Source of the DNA: Dendrophyllia cribrosa
Taxonomy: Eukaryota > Cnidaria > Anthozoa > Scleractinia > Dendrophylliidae
DNA: 64,000 nt
Assembly: GCA_024195265.1 (NCBI GenBank)
Contig: JAJLRJ010000009.1
Coordinates: 16,689,210-16,753,209, forward strand
Direction of reading: 5' to 3'
Part shown: in pieces, positions 36,201 through 47,990 of the stretch
How the letters are laid out: each line of letters opens with the position of its first letter
Position numbering within the stretch: the stretch's first letter is position 1
Notes under the pieces: generated by a model
The model's database searches: none
What the model was told of the DNA's origin: nothing
Seen by the model: only the letters and a program-made list of their open reading frames with translations
Program-made: the position numbers and the translations under genes

Positions 36201-39200
36201 TGAGAGACCCTTTTTATAATACTTAAATGACAGTTTTCCCTACCTTTTTAATTTATGCTTCAACTCGTGTTTTTGCCATCCTTTCCTATTCTTCGTGAAA
36301 TCCCTACCCTTTCATATACTTCAACTCGTGAAATTCCGACCCTTTCATATACCTTCAGCCTTAAAAAGGTACCCCTTTCGGGAGGAGCATCCCCGTATAG
36401 CCCATTATAGGGAGTACCTCCCCCCCCGGGCTGAGATGTCGTTGTACATGACTAATCTGGATATTCTACCAAAAGAAATGAGATGTTAATGCGTCTTTCG
36501 TGTTCAGTGTCAGGAGTGTTGCTTAGTCATTCTTTTCACATTTTCCGCTTACTTCAGCCTAGTTTTCTTGGGAATATTCAACTTCAGATTCCCGGCTTTT
36601 TAGTGTGTTAACGCGCAAAGATCCCAGAGGAACAGTCGAAAAACTAAGGCCTGGAAACTAGCCATTATTATTGATCTCTTTTGGAATAAAAATTGGTAGA
36701 AATATAATTTCATATTCTTTTCTTAGACTGACTTAATGCGCGAGTCTTTGTCGCGAGACTGCGATAAGAGCTCAAAAATTATGTGGCTCACGGTAGGAAT
36801 CGTGGAAGTTGTTAAGTCTGTTTGTAAACGTTCTAAACAAGACAAACAAACGTAAAATTAACTGCACAAAAAGAAAACTTTAATTTCAATGGTCGCATGC
36901 ATCTAACGATTTTATCAACAAACTCACAAGAGAGGACCTCATTGTATAGCATAATTAAGAGCAAAAAGAGAAAAACCCTCGAATTGTCACACTTTCAGAC
37001 TTAATTCACACAGTTAAAAGCTAGGAACACATTTCATGGTCAATATTTTGGAATCTAGAAAGGCACGAGTCGAAGGGAAATGGTTTATCACGGTATGCAT
37101 TAAACAGAGTTGGCTAGCACAACGTTTCGCTCGATTTCACCAATCTCAAAATGTCAATGAGCTTCCGAATGGAAACTCTAAAATGACATCCGCGGCCTGG
37201 TTTCATGCGACACTATTGTACTTAATCTGGTAAGACCAATTCCTTATTTACGTCAACCTAGAAGATGTCTTCTACACGACTGTGTCAACAAATGCAAAAT
37301 TTCTGTTTTATTGCTCCAGATGTCTTCAGTTTTGAGGAAATTAAGTGCTGTGGGGTGATTGCATTCTAGCTTCATAAGCAGACGTCGTTTGGGCTCGTTT
37401 TGACTATTCTGGCTCTGACAATTTCCGGTCATCAAAAAAGTTGTTTGTCGAAGCATTATCACGAAATGCATATAGAAAAACCCTGTTGTATTATCAAGCC
37501 AGAAATACGGTTGGTTCGATAATTGTTTTTCTCCTTAACCTTCATTAAATCATTGATTGAAAAAATTGAAATTTTCTTGGAGATATTAAAAACTTTAAAA
37601 CCAAATGAAAAGCCAATTATAATATTTTTGGGTTTTCTGTCCGTCCTGATACTGACGTTTTTTTTTAATTAGATTTTTTTATTTAACCCTTTCGGTTCAA
37701 GAAGTGGTCAGTATCAAAATGTAAGAAAAATTCCAAATGTCATTTTGTTTGATTTTATTATTCAATCAATACCATTGAAAAGAACTGCTGAAAAGCTTTC
37801 GTTTGAATGGTCACACCATAGGATTCTGTCCACAGATTTCAAAGTGACAACCACATTTGTCTCTGTAAATGAAGGGTTTAATGTTTGAAGTTTCCGCTAT
37901 CTTTTAAAGTAATAAGCTATTTTGAAGTAATAAGTATTTTGTTCCAGAAACAAAAAATGATGTGTCATTAATGGGAAAAACCTGAACACAGAGAGAATCA
38001 AAACTTCTTCATTTACTGGCTAAAATAAGACTGTTTTTGCTCCCTTGTTGAGAGTGAATTAATGTACCATTTTCATTGTTATGATGTAACAAATTCGCGG
38101 TAACGTTTTCTTTCGTTTTTTTTTCAGTCCAATCGGAAAATAGAGCCTGTGCCCCTGGTAAGTCTATTCTTGGTTTACACATGACGTCATAAAAATAACA
38201 AAATCTAAATTATACGTCCTACAAAGCTGTTTCTAACATGGTATGTGGATACTAGTGTTACAATCCTTCACAAAAAGTTTCAGGTTTTAACGATGTTTTA
38301 CATTCGATTTGTAAAGGTTTTAAATGTGTCACGCAATTCGTCACGCTATTTCAGATAAGCCCCGAAAATATAGAAAATTGAACCAATTGAAAGTTATTTT
38401 TGCATTATAGATGCTTATAATCTGATTTAATGGAACTGTTAGTGAATCCGATCTTTTGTGATAAGATTTTTTATGTAATTAAGACTTTGAAGTTTTTGCC
38501 GCCATGGTTGTGTCCCTAAGAGACTAAAAATGTGTAATACTCGTTCGTTCTTCAACGAAAGGGTTAGACTTTTCAACATTTGGGGCGACATACACGTCTA
38601 TACCTTATATAGAGGGCAACCTTCCCCTCAGGAGCTACATAGAGAAGATATACTGCAGAAGCAAAGACCGATGCAACGTAGATTTCTGAAGGTGTGATAT
38701 TTTGACTGGCCAAACCAGTCTTCTTCAGGTACAATGGGAGACGCGTTTTTTTTAACTGAGCAGAAAATGTGTATATAATATCTAAGCTGGGGATTGAAAT
38801 CTTCAAAAGCCACGTCTTTTTCTGTGCCTTTTTACCAGAATTCTGCAAACGGTGGCAAGTCTCGCACAGATTATTCCTTGGATGATGCCGTGAGTAGTCC
38901 TTGTTACGGAGTCCGCAACGTCTATCGCTTTTTAACCGATGATACAACTGAAGAGGAAAACGCAAGTACAAACGGAAGTAAGTGTTAAACAGGTTAAACA
39001 GGTTAGATAGTTTCCTACTTACTGAGATTTGTGACGAAAATCACAGAGAGCACAAGTCGTCAATCATTCATTTCGCTTATGAAATTTCATGACTCGCTTT
39101 TTGTACAGAAACGCATTTTTTCTACTTATGTTTGTTGTTCGTTTTCCGCCTGGACGTCTTAGTTTTAAAATGCGACTTTTATTCCGTTTACTCAGTTTTA

Positions 39201-39576
39201 CGAATGAGCTGAACTAGCAATAAAATTAATCATTATTGTTCTTTGCACGGCTTGTCAGAAAGCTCACTCCTTCTTTTTCTGATAATACCCAACTTATTAC
39301 CATAACTTTCATCATTAACATCATCTCCACCATCAGGAACAACACCACTGTCAAAATCATCACTCATAATTACATTATTACCATCGTAACTATACACTAT
39401 ATTTCGCCTACTTACTTATCTTTAATGCGTCTCCATCACCACCATCATCCTCCTCCTCCTTATCGTCATCTTTGCCACCATCATCACCACCACCAGCATC
39501 AGCGTCAAATCAGCATAGCTACCAGCATCAGCATCAGCATATTCATCGCCATTGTCGTCATCATCATCATCATTAC

Positions 39577-39609
<33 letters not shown>

Positions 39610-40478
39610 TATCATCATCAGCAGCAGCAGCGTCATAATCATCACCACCAGCATCATCGACATCATCATCATTATCATCATCATCATCATCGCCACCACA
39701 CCACCACCATCATCATCACCATCAACATCGTTATCAGCATCAGCATATTCGTCGTCACCGTCACCGTCACCGTCATCATGATCATGATCATCATTATTAG
39801 CAGCAGCAGCATCACCATCATCATCACAATCATCATCATCGTCACCATCATCGTCACCATCATCGTCACCATCATCATCACCAGCATCGTCAACATTTTT
39901 ATCATGATCACCACCATCATCATCGTCAGCATTGTCATCATCGTCCTCGTCCCCATTTTTGTAATCGTCTTCATTATCATCCATAACCCATAATGCTGTG
40001 GCAATGATCGTCATTATTGTTAACTTGTTTCTTATATTCCGTGGAAAGATTACTTTCCATGATTAGTTTTCCCTTCTCCCCATGACACAACGTGAACTGT
40101 GCAGCAATATACTAACTCTTTTTTCTTATACCCTTAGCTTCCAAAAATTCCACCACCGTTAACCCATTAAATTCCCGCACTGAAGCCACCAATGGGAGTA
40201 CAACCACACCGGTGACTACTCCAAGAAAAAACAGACATCGACGAGGCGGTCCCATCAGCAAATTTTTGAGGCAGATAAAAAAGAAACAGGTTGCCAGCGG
40301 TAATTCATCGTGTGGTGGTCTTGAGAGATGTACTCGTATTTGTGTCGGGCAGAACGAAAGGCTCACGAACGTATCATATTGTGATACGTTTACGATCCAC
40401 TGCACCATCAAAAAGCTGCAGAGAAATCGCAGAAGGCACAAAGGCAAGGGTAAAAAGAAAAACCCCAAATCAGAGTAA
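33234..40478 (+). CDS. Five-exon gene for a secreted, furin-processed basic protein (novel)
   Basis: Exons 33234-33404, 33531-33659, 38128-38157, 38839-38977 and 40138-40478 join in phase (0,0,0,1) into 810 coding bases, 269 residues plus TAA. All acceptors are strong (tttcag, ttcag, accag, ccttag) and the donors are gtatga, gtaata, gtaagt and gtaagt. Residues 1-22 form a signal peptide (MAFWQAIVTALFLVF). Eleven cysteines follow: 38, 61, 67, 73, 89, 132, 215, 221, 225, 238 and 245. Residues 150-186 are Ser/Thr/Asn-rich with N-glycosylation sequons (N151, N155, N160, N175), a mucin-like linker. RHRR at 189-192 fits a furin site and would release a 77-residue fragment with five Cys, more sequons (N212, N234) and a tail of RNRRRHKGKGKKK type likely to bind polyanions. 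I recognise no family; a growth-factor or cytokine-like precursor is only a guess. Intron 2 (4.5 kb) holds a poly-G-capped element, and intron 4 holds an ATC microsatellite. Confidence 0.82.
36011..36430. mobile_element. Poly-G-capped repeat with 8-bp target-site duplication (complete copy)
   Basis: CCCGGG begins the element and is followed by a G run of about 35 bases. The far end is a C run and CCCGGG. The flanks CTGACATG (36003-36010) and CTGAGATG (36431-36438) match at 7 of 8 bases, so this looks like an insertion. The inside repeats TACCCTTTCATAT and GGTACCCCTTTC. There is no ORF of interest; the proline-rich ORFs are translations of the homopolymer. Confidence 0.8.
37680..37880 (+). repeat. 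GAATGGTCACAC family copy
   Basis: AGAACTGCTGAAAAGCTTTC, GTTTGAATGGTCACACCATA and GGATTCTGTCCACAGA follow the family order. Confidence 0.7.
39423..40000 (+). repeat. ATC/CAT trinucleotide microsatellite block in intron 4
   Basis: Almost continuous CAT/ATC repeats with CAC, CAG and CGT variants. Both strands are open for long stretches (poly-His, poly-Ile, poly-Asp/Met) purely because of the repeat. It lies wholly inside intron 4, so it is not coding. Confidence 0.95.
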
Positions 40479-40548
40479 TGAACGAAACGTTTGTTTGACG
40501 TGCACTGTATGGTGTCAGCTATCTCCTTGACTACAACGTAGCTCGTTT

Positions 40549-40792
40549 AAAAGCCTGTTTTTCATATGTCGGGAAAATCCCAGACGATCGGGAATTTTGC
40601 TGTTCCCGACGGTCCCAGATGCTGCCGATATGTCGGAAAAATCGCCGATCATCGAAGAAATCTGGGACGTGCCAGGAAAATAGAAACACTCCCGATTTGT
40701 CCCCAACCATCCCAGATGATCGGGGATGTCTACGATTAATTACGTTTTTTCCGATCGTCTGAGATTTTCCCGACATACGAAAAACAGGCTTT
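40549..40792. mobile_element. 244-bp palindromic MITE
   Basis: AAAGCCTGTTTTTCATATGT, CGGGAAAATCCCAGACGATC at the left mirrors GATCGTCTGAGATTTTCCCG, ACATACGAAAAACAGGCTTT at the right. Internal GATCGG/CCGATC and CCCAGA/TCTGGG units add hairpins. It lies 70 bases after the stop of the secreted-protein gene, so it may be part of its 3' UTR. Confidence 0.88.
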
Positions 40793-41559
40793 AGAGGATA
40801 CAGAGACTTTTCTAGTTTTGTCATTGGAGTCAGTATATGAAAACTAAAGGTATAATTATGGTAATAATGATCACAGATTGAACCATCAGATGAACCGCGA
40901 TATAGATAAAGTTATTTAAAGATGGAAGCCATAATTGACAAATCGCGGTCGATCTAATGTAACCCTTCCATTTTCGAGCAGAAACGTAAGAAATTTAATC
41001 GCATTTGAAAATTAGGATGGTAACGAGTAACAATGGGATGCATTTACCCTATTAACCTTTGGTTTTATATACTTGATTACTCAGACCATATCATAACGTG
41101 AATAGGATACGATAAATAGAGAAAGGATAACTGAATTATTCTTTAAATGGTAAATAATAGGTCTGGTTTTACAAAATGTGCTGTTGTCCCCATACAGTAC
41201 AGTGTTATCTGCTATGCTGCACAAACCATGATTAATTTAACGACTAGCCTTATTGTGTAAATACCCAAGAAAAATCATAAACGTGAGTCGCCTTAGTTAC
41301 AAACACTTGTTCTCATTTACATGTAAATGTCGTAGACTTTCGTCGCCTCTTGTGCGCTCAACTCTACATCCCAAAGAGTTTGAATCTGCCCGAGTGTCCA
41401 TGACAAATGGAGTGGCTTTTAATTGACTATCTTAAAAACCAAAACCAAGGATAATCGCCAATCGCAACAGATCCAACAACAGATCACAGCATATCCAGAC
41501 AATCAACCAATTAGAACTCGAAGCTGTGAAGCAAATGCATGTAGCCAGCAGCAAGCTGA
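40793..41559. other. Intergenic / possible 3' UTR, no gene seen
   Basis: AT-rich. No strict AATAAA is found close to the stop at 40478, so the mRNA 3' end cannot be placed. Confidence 0.4.
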
Positions 41560-42000
41560 GCTGAGCAAAATAGGTATGTGCCGCTGTGAAGGGTATGGTT
41601 TTCAGGCAGTTTAGTCTAGGATAGGGTATAGTTATCAGAGATTTTTGGTCTAGAATAGGGTATCATTTTCCGCTAAACTGATCAATTGCTTGAAGAATTT
41701 AGTCTAGACAAGGTTTACTGCCAAATGGCATTTAAAAATCGGTACGGCGGGCAGTACGGCATTTTTGCTGACCCCTGTTAACTAATAGCTGTGATAGTGA
41801 ACGAGTTTCTGGCAAATAGCGAGTCTGGAATTGGGCTAGGATAGGGTAGGGTTTTTCGGTGTTTAGTCTAGAATAGGGTTGAAAAATGCAGCAAAAATGG
41901 TCTAGTATAGGTTAAGGGTCTCAGAGTCCCAGCGGCACACCCCACCCAAAAATTTGCAGAGTACCCCCCCCCCCCCCCCCCCCCCCCCTCCCACGGGCAA
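41560..42000. repeat. Poly-C-ended repeat related to the 14288 element
   Basis: Repeated TTTAGTCTAGAATAGGGTAT-like units are followed by GGGTCTCAGAGTCCCAGCGGCACACCCC (broken here by phrase) and CAGAGTACCCCCCC with a C run of about 30. The end is laid out like 14288-14775 (TCAGACCCTCAGGGCACCCC, AAGTACTCTCCCCCCC). It lacks a visible poly-G start. Confidence 0.65.
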
Positions 42001-43490
42001 GCACCGGCACGACACGGTTTTGGCTTTACTTATGATTAACCTACTTATTGATTGGCTGCAGCAAGTGGCGCGAGTTTTTTTTAAACCAATCGCGAATTAC
42101 GTCCCACGATCAGTTGAAAACCGCTCTTAGAGTCTTGCGAATGTTGTTCTTGCTTGGCCGGGGCTTGTTTGTTTTATTTGGGTCTCTTTGCAAATACAGG
42201 AAGATATGGTATTCGTTTGACATCCAATAGCAAAACGCGATAATATTTTATTGGAGCACGTCGTGCCACTCTTGACGATGATAAGATTTTTGAAATAAAT
42301 CCTTGCTTAGCATATAGATATTTCTTCACGAATCCGTGAAACATGTATTTTCCCGCGCTTGGCGCCGACTACATGTATATTTGCTTAAAGGTCTCATTGG
42401 TTAACTAAATTGACTAAATGGGTTTGTTGTGATTGGCCAAAATGACAAGCTTTGCTTTGTTTTTGCGATTTTTCAATTCAGTTGAAAACCACTGACTAGT
42501 AACATTATCTTAATATATCGTATTTATAAGTTTTGCCAAGAGTGCAAAAAGTGCGTATTAGACATGACTGTCTTAGCAGTCTCTCTTTGGATAGTCTAGC
42601 GCGTCTGCTCGCTCGTTTCGTAATAAGCCTGCTCACTCGACTGTCTGAAAAGGGACAGCTGGCAGTCTACCAGCATCTATGCATCAAAATCGATGCTCGC
42701 TAAATCCGTCATTATTTTGACCAAACATTTTTCTCTTGGCAAGTTTCGTAATGAGTATGGTGCCATAAGTTAAATTTGCTGTGACTAGAAATCTAGACAG
42801 AGAAACTGCATGGTGAGCATGTTAACCCGAAAAATGTAAATTAATTGAAATAAATTAAGTAAATTAAAGACATTTTATTTGTAATGTAGCAAGAGCTTTT
42901 TATTAGTTTTTCCTTTATCTTTCACGGAAAAAGTAAAACACGTGACGCCAGAACAACTGCCACCAGTAATTAGTCCACTGACGAGAACTCAACATCTCTT
43001 TGCTAGTTTTCCAACAGTAATCAGCACCAGATTTCTCCTTGTCATATCCGAATGCTAATAAATCAGAGAGGTCATGAGAATTAAGGGCACGATCACCCAA
43101 GATGATATTTTAACAACCTCTCCCCAATAGCCCATTTTGAAAAATACCATAATAATCTTTTATGTGCAAGCTCAGCTTCACCAGGCTGTAATTTATTCGT
43201 CTCCTTTATTAGAATGGCACAATGGAATTCAGAGTACATGTAGGAACGCTAGGACGTAGCATTGTGTGTTCGTATACAAATGTGCGCCGTATGCAAATTG
43301 CCAAGAAGTTGAAGCATAGCACGTGCAGTTCGTGCTGAAAACAAAAGAAATTGGAAAAATCAGGCTTACATCAAGCACCACCCAAACCTGCACTTTAAAG
43401 AGTATTATGGTGTTTTTCGAAGTGGCCTATACTTCTATAAGAAAGGTACGGGGCCAAGAAAAGAGAATTCGTATTTTGATATTGGGCCTT
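42001..43490. other. Intergenic, no gene seen
   Basis: No supported exon or repeat. Short ORFs (42048, 42915) lack signals. Confidence 0.45.
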
Positions 43491-43830
43491 AAAGGGACAC
43501 TGTCCCGCCAAAATAGCAAAATTTCGCTAAGCTTATTTCCAAGTTACATCGTTAAATACCACCAAATATACAATTTAGTTGGATAAAAAGATTCCATAGA
43601 ACCAAAAAAAGCAGTAGTTTGGAGATAAAGTGCAGGAATGCAAGGATTGAACGTAGATTACAGTTCAAGAAATGTGGTTTCTTAACCGCCTGTCAAGAAA
43701 TCAAACTTGGCATTCTTGTGAAATTTTGACTTTTCTAGCCGTTATTTTGTCTGTATAGTTCATATTTCTTTGCTTCTATCAACTTTGGCGATGGTTTCTT
43801 CCAATTTCAAGATAATAAAGGAGGATTTTT
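43491..43830. mobile_element. TTAA-type MITE copy, right end lost
   Basis: TTAA then AGGGACACTGTCCCGCC at 43488-43507, followed by AAAATAGCAAAATTTCGCTAAGC and AAGAAATCAAACTTGGCATTC. It stops at GATAATAAAG before the GGCCATAATCATG part. Confidence 0.8.
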
Positions 43831-44331
43831 GTTGCACAATAACTTTCACCTGAACCCCCATAAAGCATAAATAGTAGTTTAATGATCCTCCCTCATTGAT
43901 GTTTAATCGTAACTTTCATGATTCCCCCTTCTCTCCCAGTAAACACCAATACCAGTGTTAGCATTCAGGTGGTATTTACTATGGTACTTACGGTCTCACG
44001 GAGCTCCAGAACTGTAGTATACATTTTTTTCATCTGGTATAAACGTAATTCTCAAAGGACTCAGGATCTGTTCACCCAAATAAGCAAAAACAAAATCTTC
44101 GTTGCTTTCGTCCTCCTCACTTCACCTCCTCCTCTCCATTCTCCGATTCAACTTCATCTTTCGCTTGTGTCCACAGTCTCTTTGTTGCGTCGGTAATAAT
44201 GGTACCAAATGGCTTTTACTTTATCATGCTTCCGACCGAAAGTTGTCAAGCCATGCTTATTCAGATACAAGTCGAGTTCTCGTACTCGCAACTTTTCCTT
44301 GTACTTCCGAGGGGGAGGACCGAGGCTGCCC

Positions 44332-45410
44332 AAGAGTCAGTGGAGGAGACTGTCCAAGAGTCAGTGGAGGAGACTGTCCAAGAGTCAGTGGACGAGACTG
44401 TCCAAGAGTTAGTGGAGAAGACTGTCCAAGAGTCAGTGGAGGAGACTGTCCAAGAGTCAGTGGAGGAGACTGTCCAAGGGTCAGTGGAAGAGACTGTCTA
44501 AGAGTCAGTGGAGAAGACTGTCCAAGAGTCAGTGGAGGAGACTGTCCAAGAGTCAGTGGAGGAGACTGTCCAAGAGTCAGTGGAGGAGACTGTCCAAGAG
44601 TCAGTGGAGAAGACTGTTCAAGAGTCAGTGAGGAGACTGTCCAAGAGTCAGTGGAGGAGACTGTCCAAGAGTCAGTGGAGGAGACTGTCCAAGAGTCAGT
44701 GGACGAGACTGTCCAAGAGTCAGTGGAGAAGACTGTCTAAGGGTCAGTGGAGGAGACTGTCCAAGAGTCAGTGGAGGAGACTATCCAAGAGTCAGTGGAG
44801 GAGCCTGTCCAAGAGTCAGTGGAGAAGACTGTCCAAGAGTCAGTGGAGGAGACTGTCCAAGAGTCAGTGGAGGAGACTGTCCAAGAGTCAGTGGAGGAGA
44901 CTGTCTAAGAGTCAGTGGAGAAGACTGTTCAAGAGTCAGTGAGGAGACTGTCCAAGAGTCAGTGGAGGAGACTGTCCAAGAGTCAGTGGAGAAGACTGTC
45001 CAAGAGTCAGTGGAGGAGACTGTCCAAGAGTTAGTAGAGAAGACTGTCCAAGAGTCAGTGGAGGAGACTGTCCAAGAGTCAGTGGAGGTGACTGTCCAAG
45101 AGTCAGTGGAGGAGACTGTCCAAGAGTCAGTGGAGGAGACTGTCCAAGAGTTAGTGGAGAAGACTACCCAAGAGTCAGTGGAGGAGACTGTCCAAGAGTC
45201 AGTGGAGGAGACAGTCCAAGAGTCAGTGGACGAGACTGTCCAAGAGTCAGTGGAGAAGACTGTCCAAGAGTCAGTGGAGAAGACTGTCCAAGAGTAAGTG
45301 GAGGAGACTGTCCAAGAGTCAGTGGACGAGACTGTCCAAGAGTCAGTGGAGGAGACTGTCCAAGAGTCAGTGGAGGAGACTGTCCGAGTCAGTGGAGAAG
45401 ACTGTCTAAG
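44332..45410 (+). repeat. 24-bp minisatellite, about 45 units
   Basis: The unit is CAAGAGTCAGTGGAGGAGACTGTC with variants (gaagac, gacgag, gtctaag). All six frames are long because 24 is a multiple of three (QESVEETV, CPRVSGGD, STDSWTVS). Single-base losses (GTCAGTGAGGAG at 44627 and 44937) and a 2-base loss near 45386 shift frame, and TAA units occur, so coding is unlikely. Two marked variants recur 311 bases apart (13 units minus 1). Confidence 0.92.
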
Positions 45411-45561
45411 AGTCTGCCAAGGGAGTGTTAGGAAACAAAACAATACCGTATCTCTCTCCCGCGTTGAATAAAGGTTTCTGTTGACTCTTCGATGACTCTT
45501 AGAATTTAAAATATAGAACAGTTTTTTTCGTTTTAATACGAATATCAGCTTAAGGTGTATA
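45411..45561. other. Flank of the minisatellite
   Basis: Contains GTTGAATAAAGGTTTCTG near 45463, an AATAAA that could end a transcript through the minisatellite. No gene is called. Confidence 0.3.
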
Positions 45562-45728
45562 CAGTCAACTCTCTCTTAACGACCACATCCCGTAAGCGAC
45601 CAATTTATAAATAACCGTTTTGTTTCTCAGTCAAATACTTTGTCTTGATTTTTCTCTCAGCGACCACCTCCCTTAAGCGACCACTTTTTTCCAGCAGCAA
45701 GAGTGGTCGCTTAAGAGAGAGTTGTCTG
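45562..45728. mobile_element. 167-bp MITE with TA target duplication (Tc1-mariner/pogo type)
   Basis: CAGTCAACTCTCTCTTAACG at the left and CGCTTAAGAGAGAGTTGTCTG at the right (one mismatch) are inverted, with TA on both sides (45560-45561, 45729-45730). GCGACCAC blocks repeat internally. CAGT ends with TA duplication fit pogo-like MITEs. Confidence 0.88.
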
Positions 45729-46283
45729 TATATGCATAGAAAGCTCGACGTTTTTAGTGATTGCCTTACCTTGATACACAATCACTGATCTTGTTTTATT
45801 ATAGATCGTGCGGCCTAATAAGAGGGGAAGCTACAGCATAAAATTAGTATTATCTTTTATCTACGAAAATACTTTCGATCTCCACATCTGAAATTCTCAT
45901 AATTTTATGTGCCCCCCCACCTCCTTAATGCGTTCTTCTGAAAATCGGGTGACTCTCCCTTCAATACTCCACCCCTCCCCCCCCCCCCCCAACCCAAACG
46001 ATAAATAATGACCGGTCCCTTATCCGAGTTCATTGTTTATATGAAAAGGCAGAAAAATGTCTTGAGGTAAACGAACAGGGGGACACATCACTCGAATTTT
46101 TGGTAAGAGTTTGGTGGAGTTTATTGACTAACAAATAAGGTTTATGAATGAATCATATATTATATTTCTTCACTTTACAGTTTATTGACTATATATTCTC
46201 TTTGAGTAGGAACATTTTGATCAATAAATCTTTTTAATTAGGAATATATTTAGGAAAAAAGAGGTAAAATGTGATCATGAAAA

Positions 46284-46410
46284 ATGATGAAAAATTATCC
46301 GTGTTTAATAAACGCCGAGCCTCGAATAAACGCCGGGTTCAATAAATGCCGGGTCCGCGAGGTCGTTTTAAATAAACACCCCTGGCGTTTTATTGAGAAA
46401 ATACGGTATT
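46284..46410 (+). repeat. AATAAACGCCG short iterated motif
   Basis: AATAAACGCCGAGCCTCG, AATAAACGCCGGGTTC, AATAAATGCCGGGTCC and AATAAACACCCCTGGCG follow each other. They are close to a 16-18-bp periodic run, probably a terminal part of a transposon. Confidence 0.6.
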
Positions 46411-46574
46411 TATCAGTTTTTTGTATAAATTGGATAATGTTGTTATCATGTCGCAAGACTGTTTAATTCTGGTACAGTGATTGAACAAATGTTATGTTGT
46501 GTTGTCTAAATTAAAAACAGCACCTCCTCCTTCATCCATGATATTCAAATATAACGATTTACAAACATTTTTAA

Positions 46575-46736
46575 TAGACAATATTCGTATTCTAGGTATT
46601 GAACTGGAACTAGCCTGCAGTCGAGGCTCATGCGGGGAAATCTTTTCACATGCAAATATTTTTAATGATATTCCCCCGCACGAGCCTCCATTGCAAGCTA
46701 GTTCCAGTTCCACTCCGAGAATACGAATATTGACTA
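46575..46736. mobile_element. Short inverted-repeat MITE
   Basis: CAATATTCGTATTCT...GAACTGGAACTAGC...GAGGCTCATGCGGGG is mirrored by CCCCCGCACGAGCCTC...GCTAGTTCCAGTTC...AGAATACGAATATTG. The arms are about 62 bp around a loop of about 35 bp. Confidence 0.88.
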
Positions 46737-47990
46737 TAAGCTACTAATGTTAGCGTTCAAATTAGTATTGCTTTTATTTTTCAATAAATCGGCAGGTGGA
46801 TCTCATCATGATCTTCTGTCATGAGCCAAAATACATCAATTTGTCCGTATCATGTTTTTTTTTTTCTGAGATAGTCGTTTTTTTTCTTGGCCCTCTCAGG
46901 CAAAGCCACTCATAGTAGTTAAAGAATACCACAAAACTAGACAAGTCCTCAAATTTGAGGGAAATGCTATCTTAAGGAGCGCAGATATAAGATCGTGAAT
47001 TTGAATATCCTGTTTGATAGACATTTGTATGACAAATAGCCATGCAACTTTGCCCGTCTTCCATACGCATATCAATTTGCTCCCATACACCGCATAATCA
47101 GGAGCACCCAACGAATGGTTTCGCTGGGAAAGCTGTTCGAAAGGCCTTAGTCATCTTAAAAATTCGTAATGAATTAGAAAAAAACTGGAGTTTTCTTGAG
47201 TAAAATTCCGCCTCAAACATTCGTAACGTCGAATAATTAAAGCCTTGTGTTTTCGTAGAGATAAAAAATGTCGTTTTTGGGTACGAAAGAAGGTCATCTC
47301 GCTGATTTTAGGAAAGAAGAAAGCAAGTATGATTCCTTTTCCTAAAATTTTCTTCTGCTGACATATTCAGCTAATAGAACCGAAAAACTCTTTCGACAAA
47401 CTGTGTAAGCTTTTATATTGTCTCGTTTAAAGACACTAAAATGATAAGGAAAACAGTAGAACGGTATTCCAGGCGTTGGGCGCCCCTGCGTAATCCTCAA
47501 ATTTGAGATGTTCGGACGGTGATAGAAGTGTGCCAAGAAAACGACTGTTTGAAAAACTGTGATAAGGGGGAGTGAGTTTATAACTTAGCCTTTTAACTCT
47601 TAGAGTCCCTTTGTACAAGACAACAACAACCACAAAAGTCGCACCTGATGTTTCTCTTTCGAAACTGTTGAAAAACAAACGATACCATAGTAAGGTATAG
47701 ACTCCATTTCCAGCCGTTTCAGGAGTCCGGTTGGACGAAGGAACGGGGCGCACAAAACGGCTGGAAATCGAGCTCAATAGATCTCAACAGCTTTCCATGA
47801 TTTTAATGTAAAACTTCAAGAAGGATTTCTTTCACAGACTAAAAACCAGAACTAGACTAGCCACCTTGTTTAGCGTCATGCGCCACAAGAAAGCCTGCTC
47901 AGAAGAAAAGCTTTCGTAAATTTTAATAGCCAAACTTCACGATTTTCTCCACTGACCTCAAAAGTAATAACCGCAGTGTAAAACATAATG
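46737..47990. other. Intergenic, no gene seen
   Basis: No exon support; several overlapping short ORFs on the minus strand have no motif. Confidence 0.45.

Larger units (their letters stand above)
33660..38127 (+). other. Intron 2 of the secreted-protein gene, with repeats
   Basis: It contains the poly-G-capped element (36011-36430) and a GAATGGTCACAC repeat (about 37680-37880). An open segment at about 33796-34011 carries CMQKMSCFPGKKCTG and ends at a good donor (TTACG|gtatgt). It could be an alternative exon, but no acceptor keeps that Cys-rich frame in phase with exon 2. Confidence 0.5.

Noticed and set aside
39423..40000. CRISPR-like array
   Set aside because: The repetition is a trinucleotide microsatellite without repeat-spacer structure, and the DNA is eukaryotic.
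39236..40014. Long ORFs on both strands (poly-His, poly-Ile, poly-Asp)
   Set aside because: They are translations of an ATC/CAT microsatellite located within an intron of the secreted-protein gene.
44102..45443. Repeat proteins of the QESVEETV, CPRVSGGD and STDSWTVS types
   Set aside because: Unit length is divisible by three so all frames stay open; frame-shifting unit variants and in-frame stops argue for a non-coding minisatellite.
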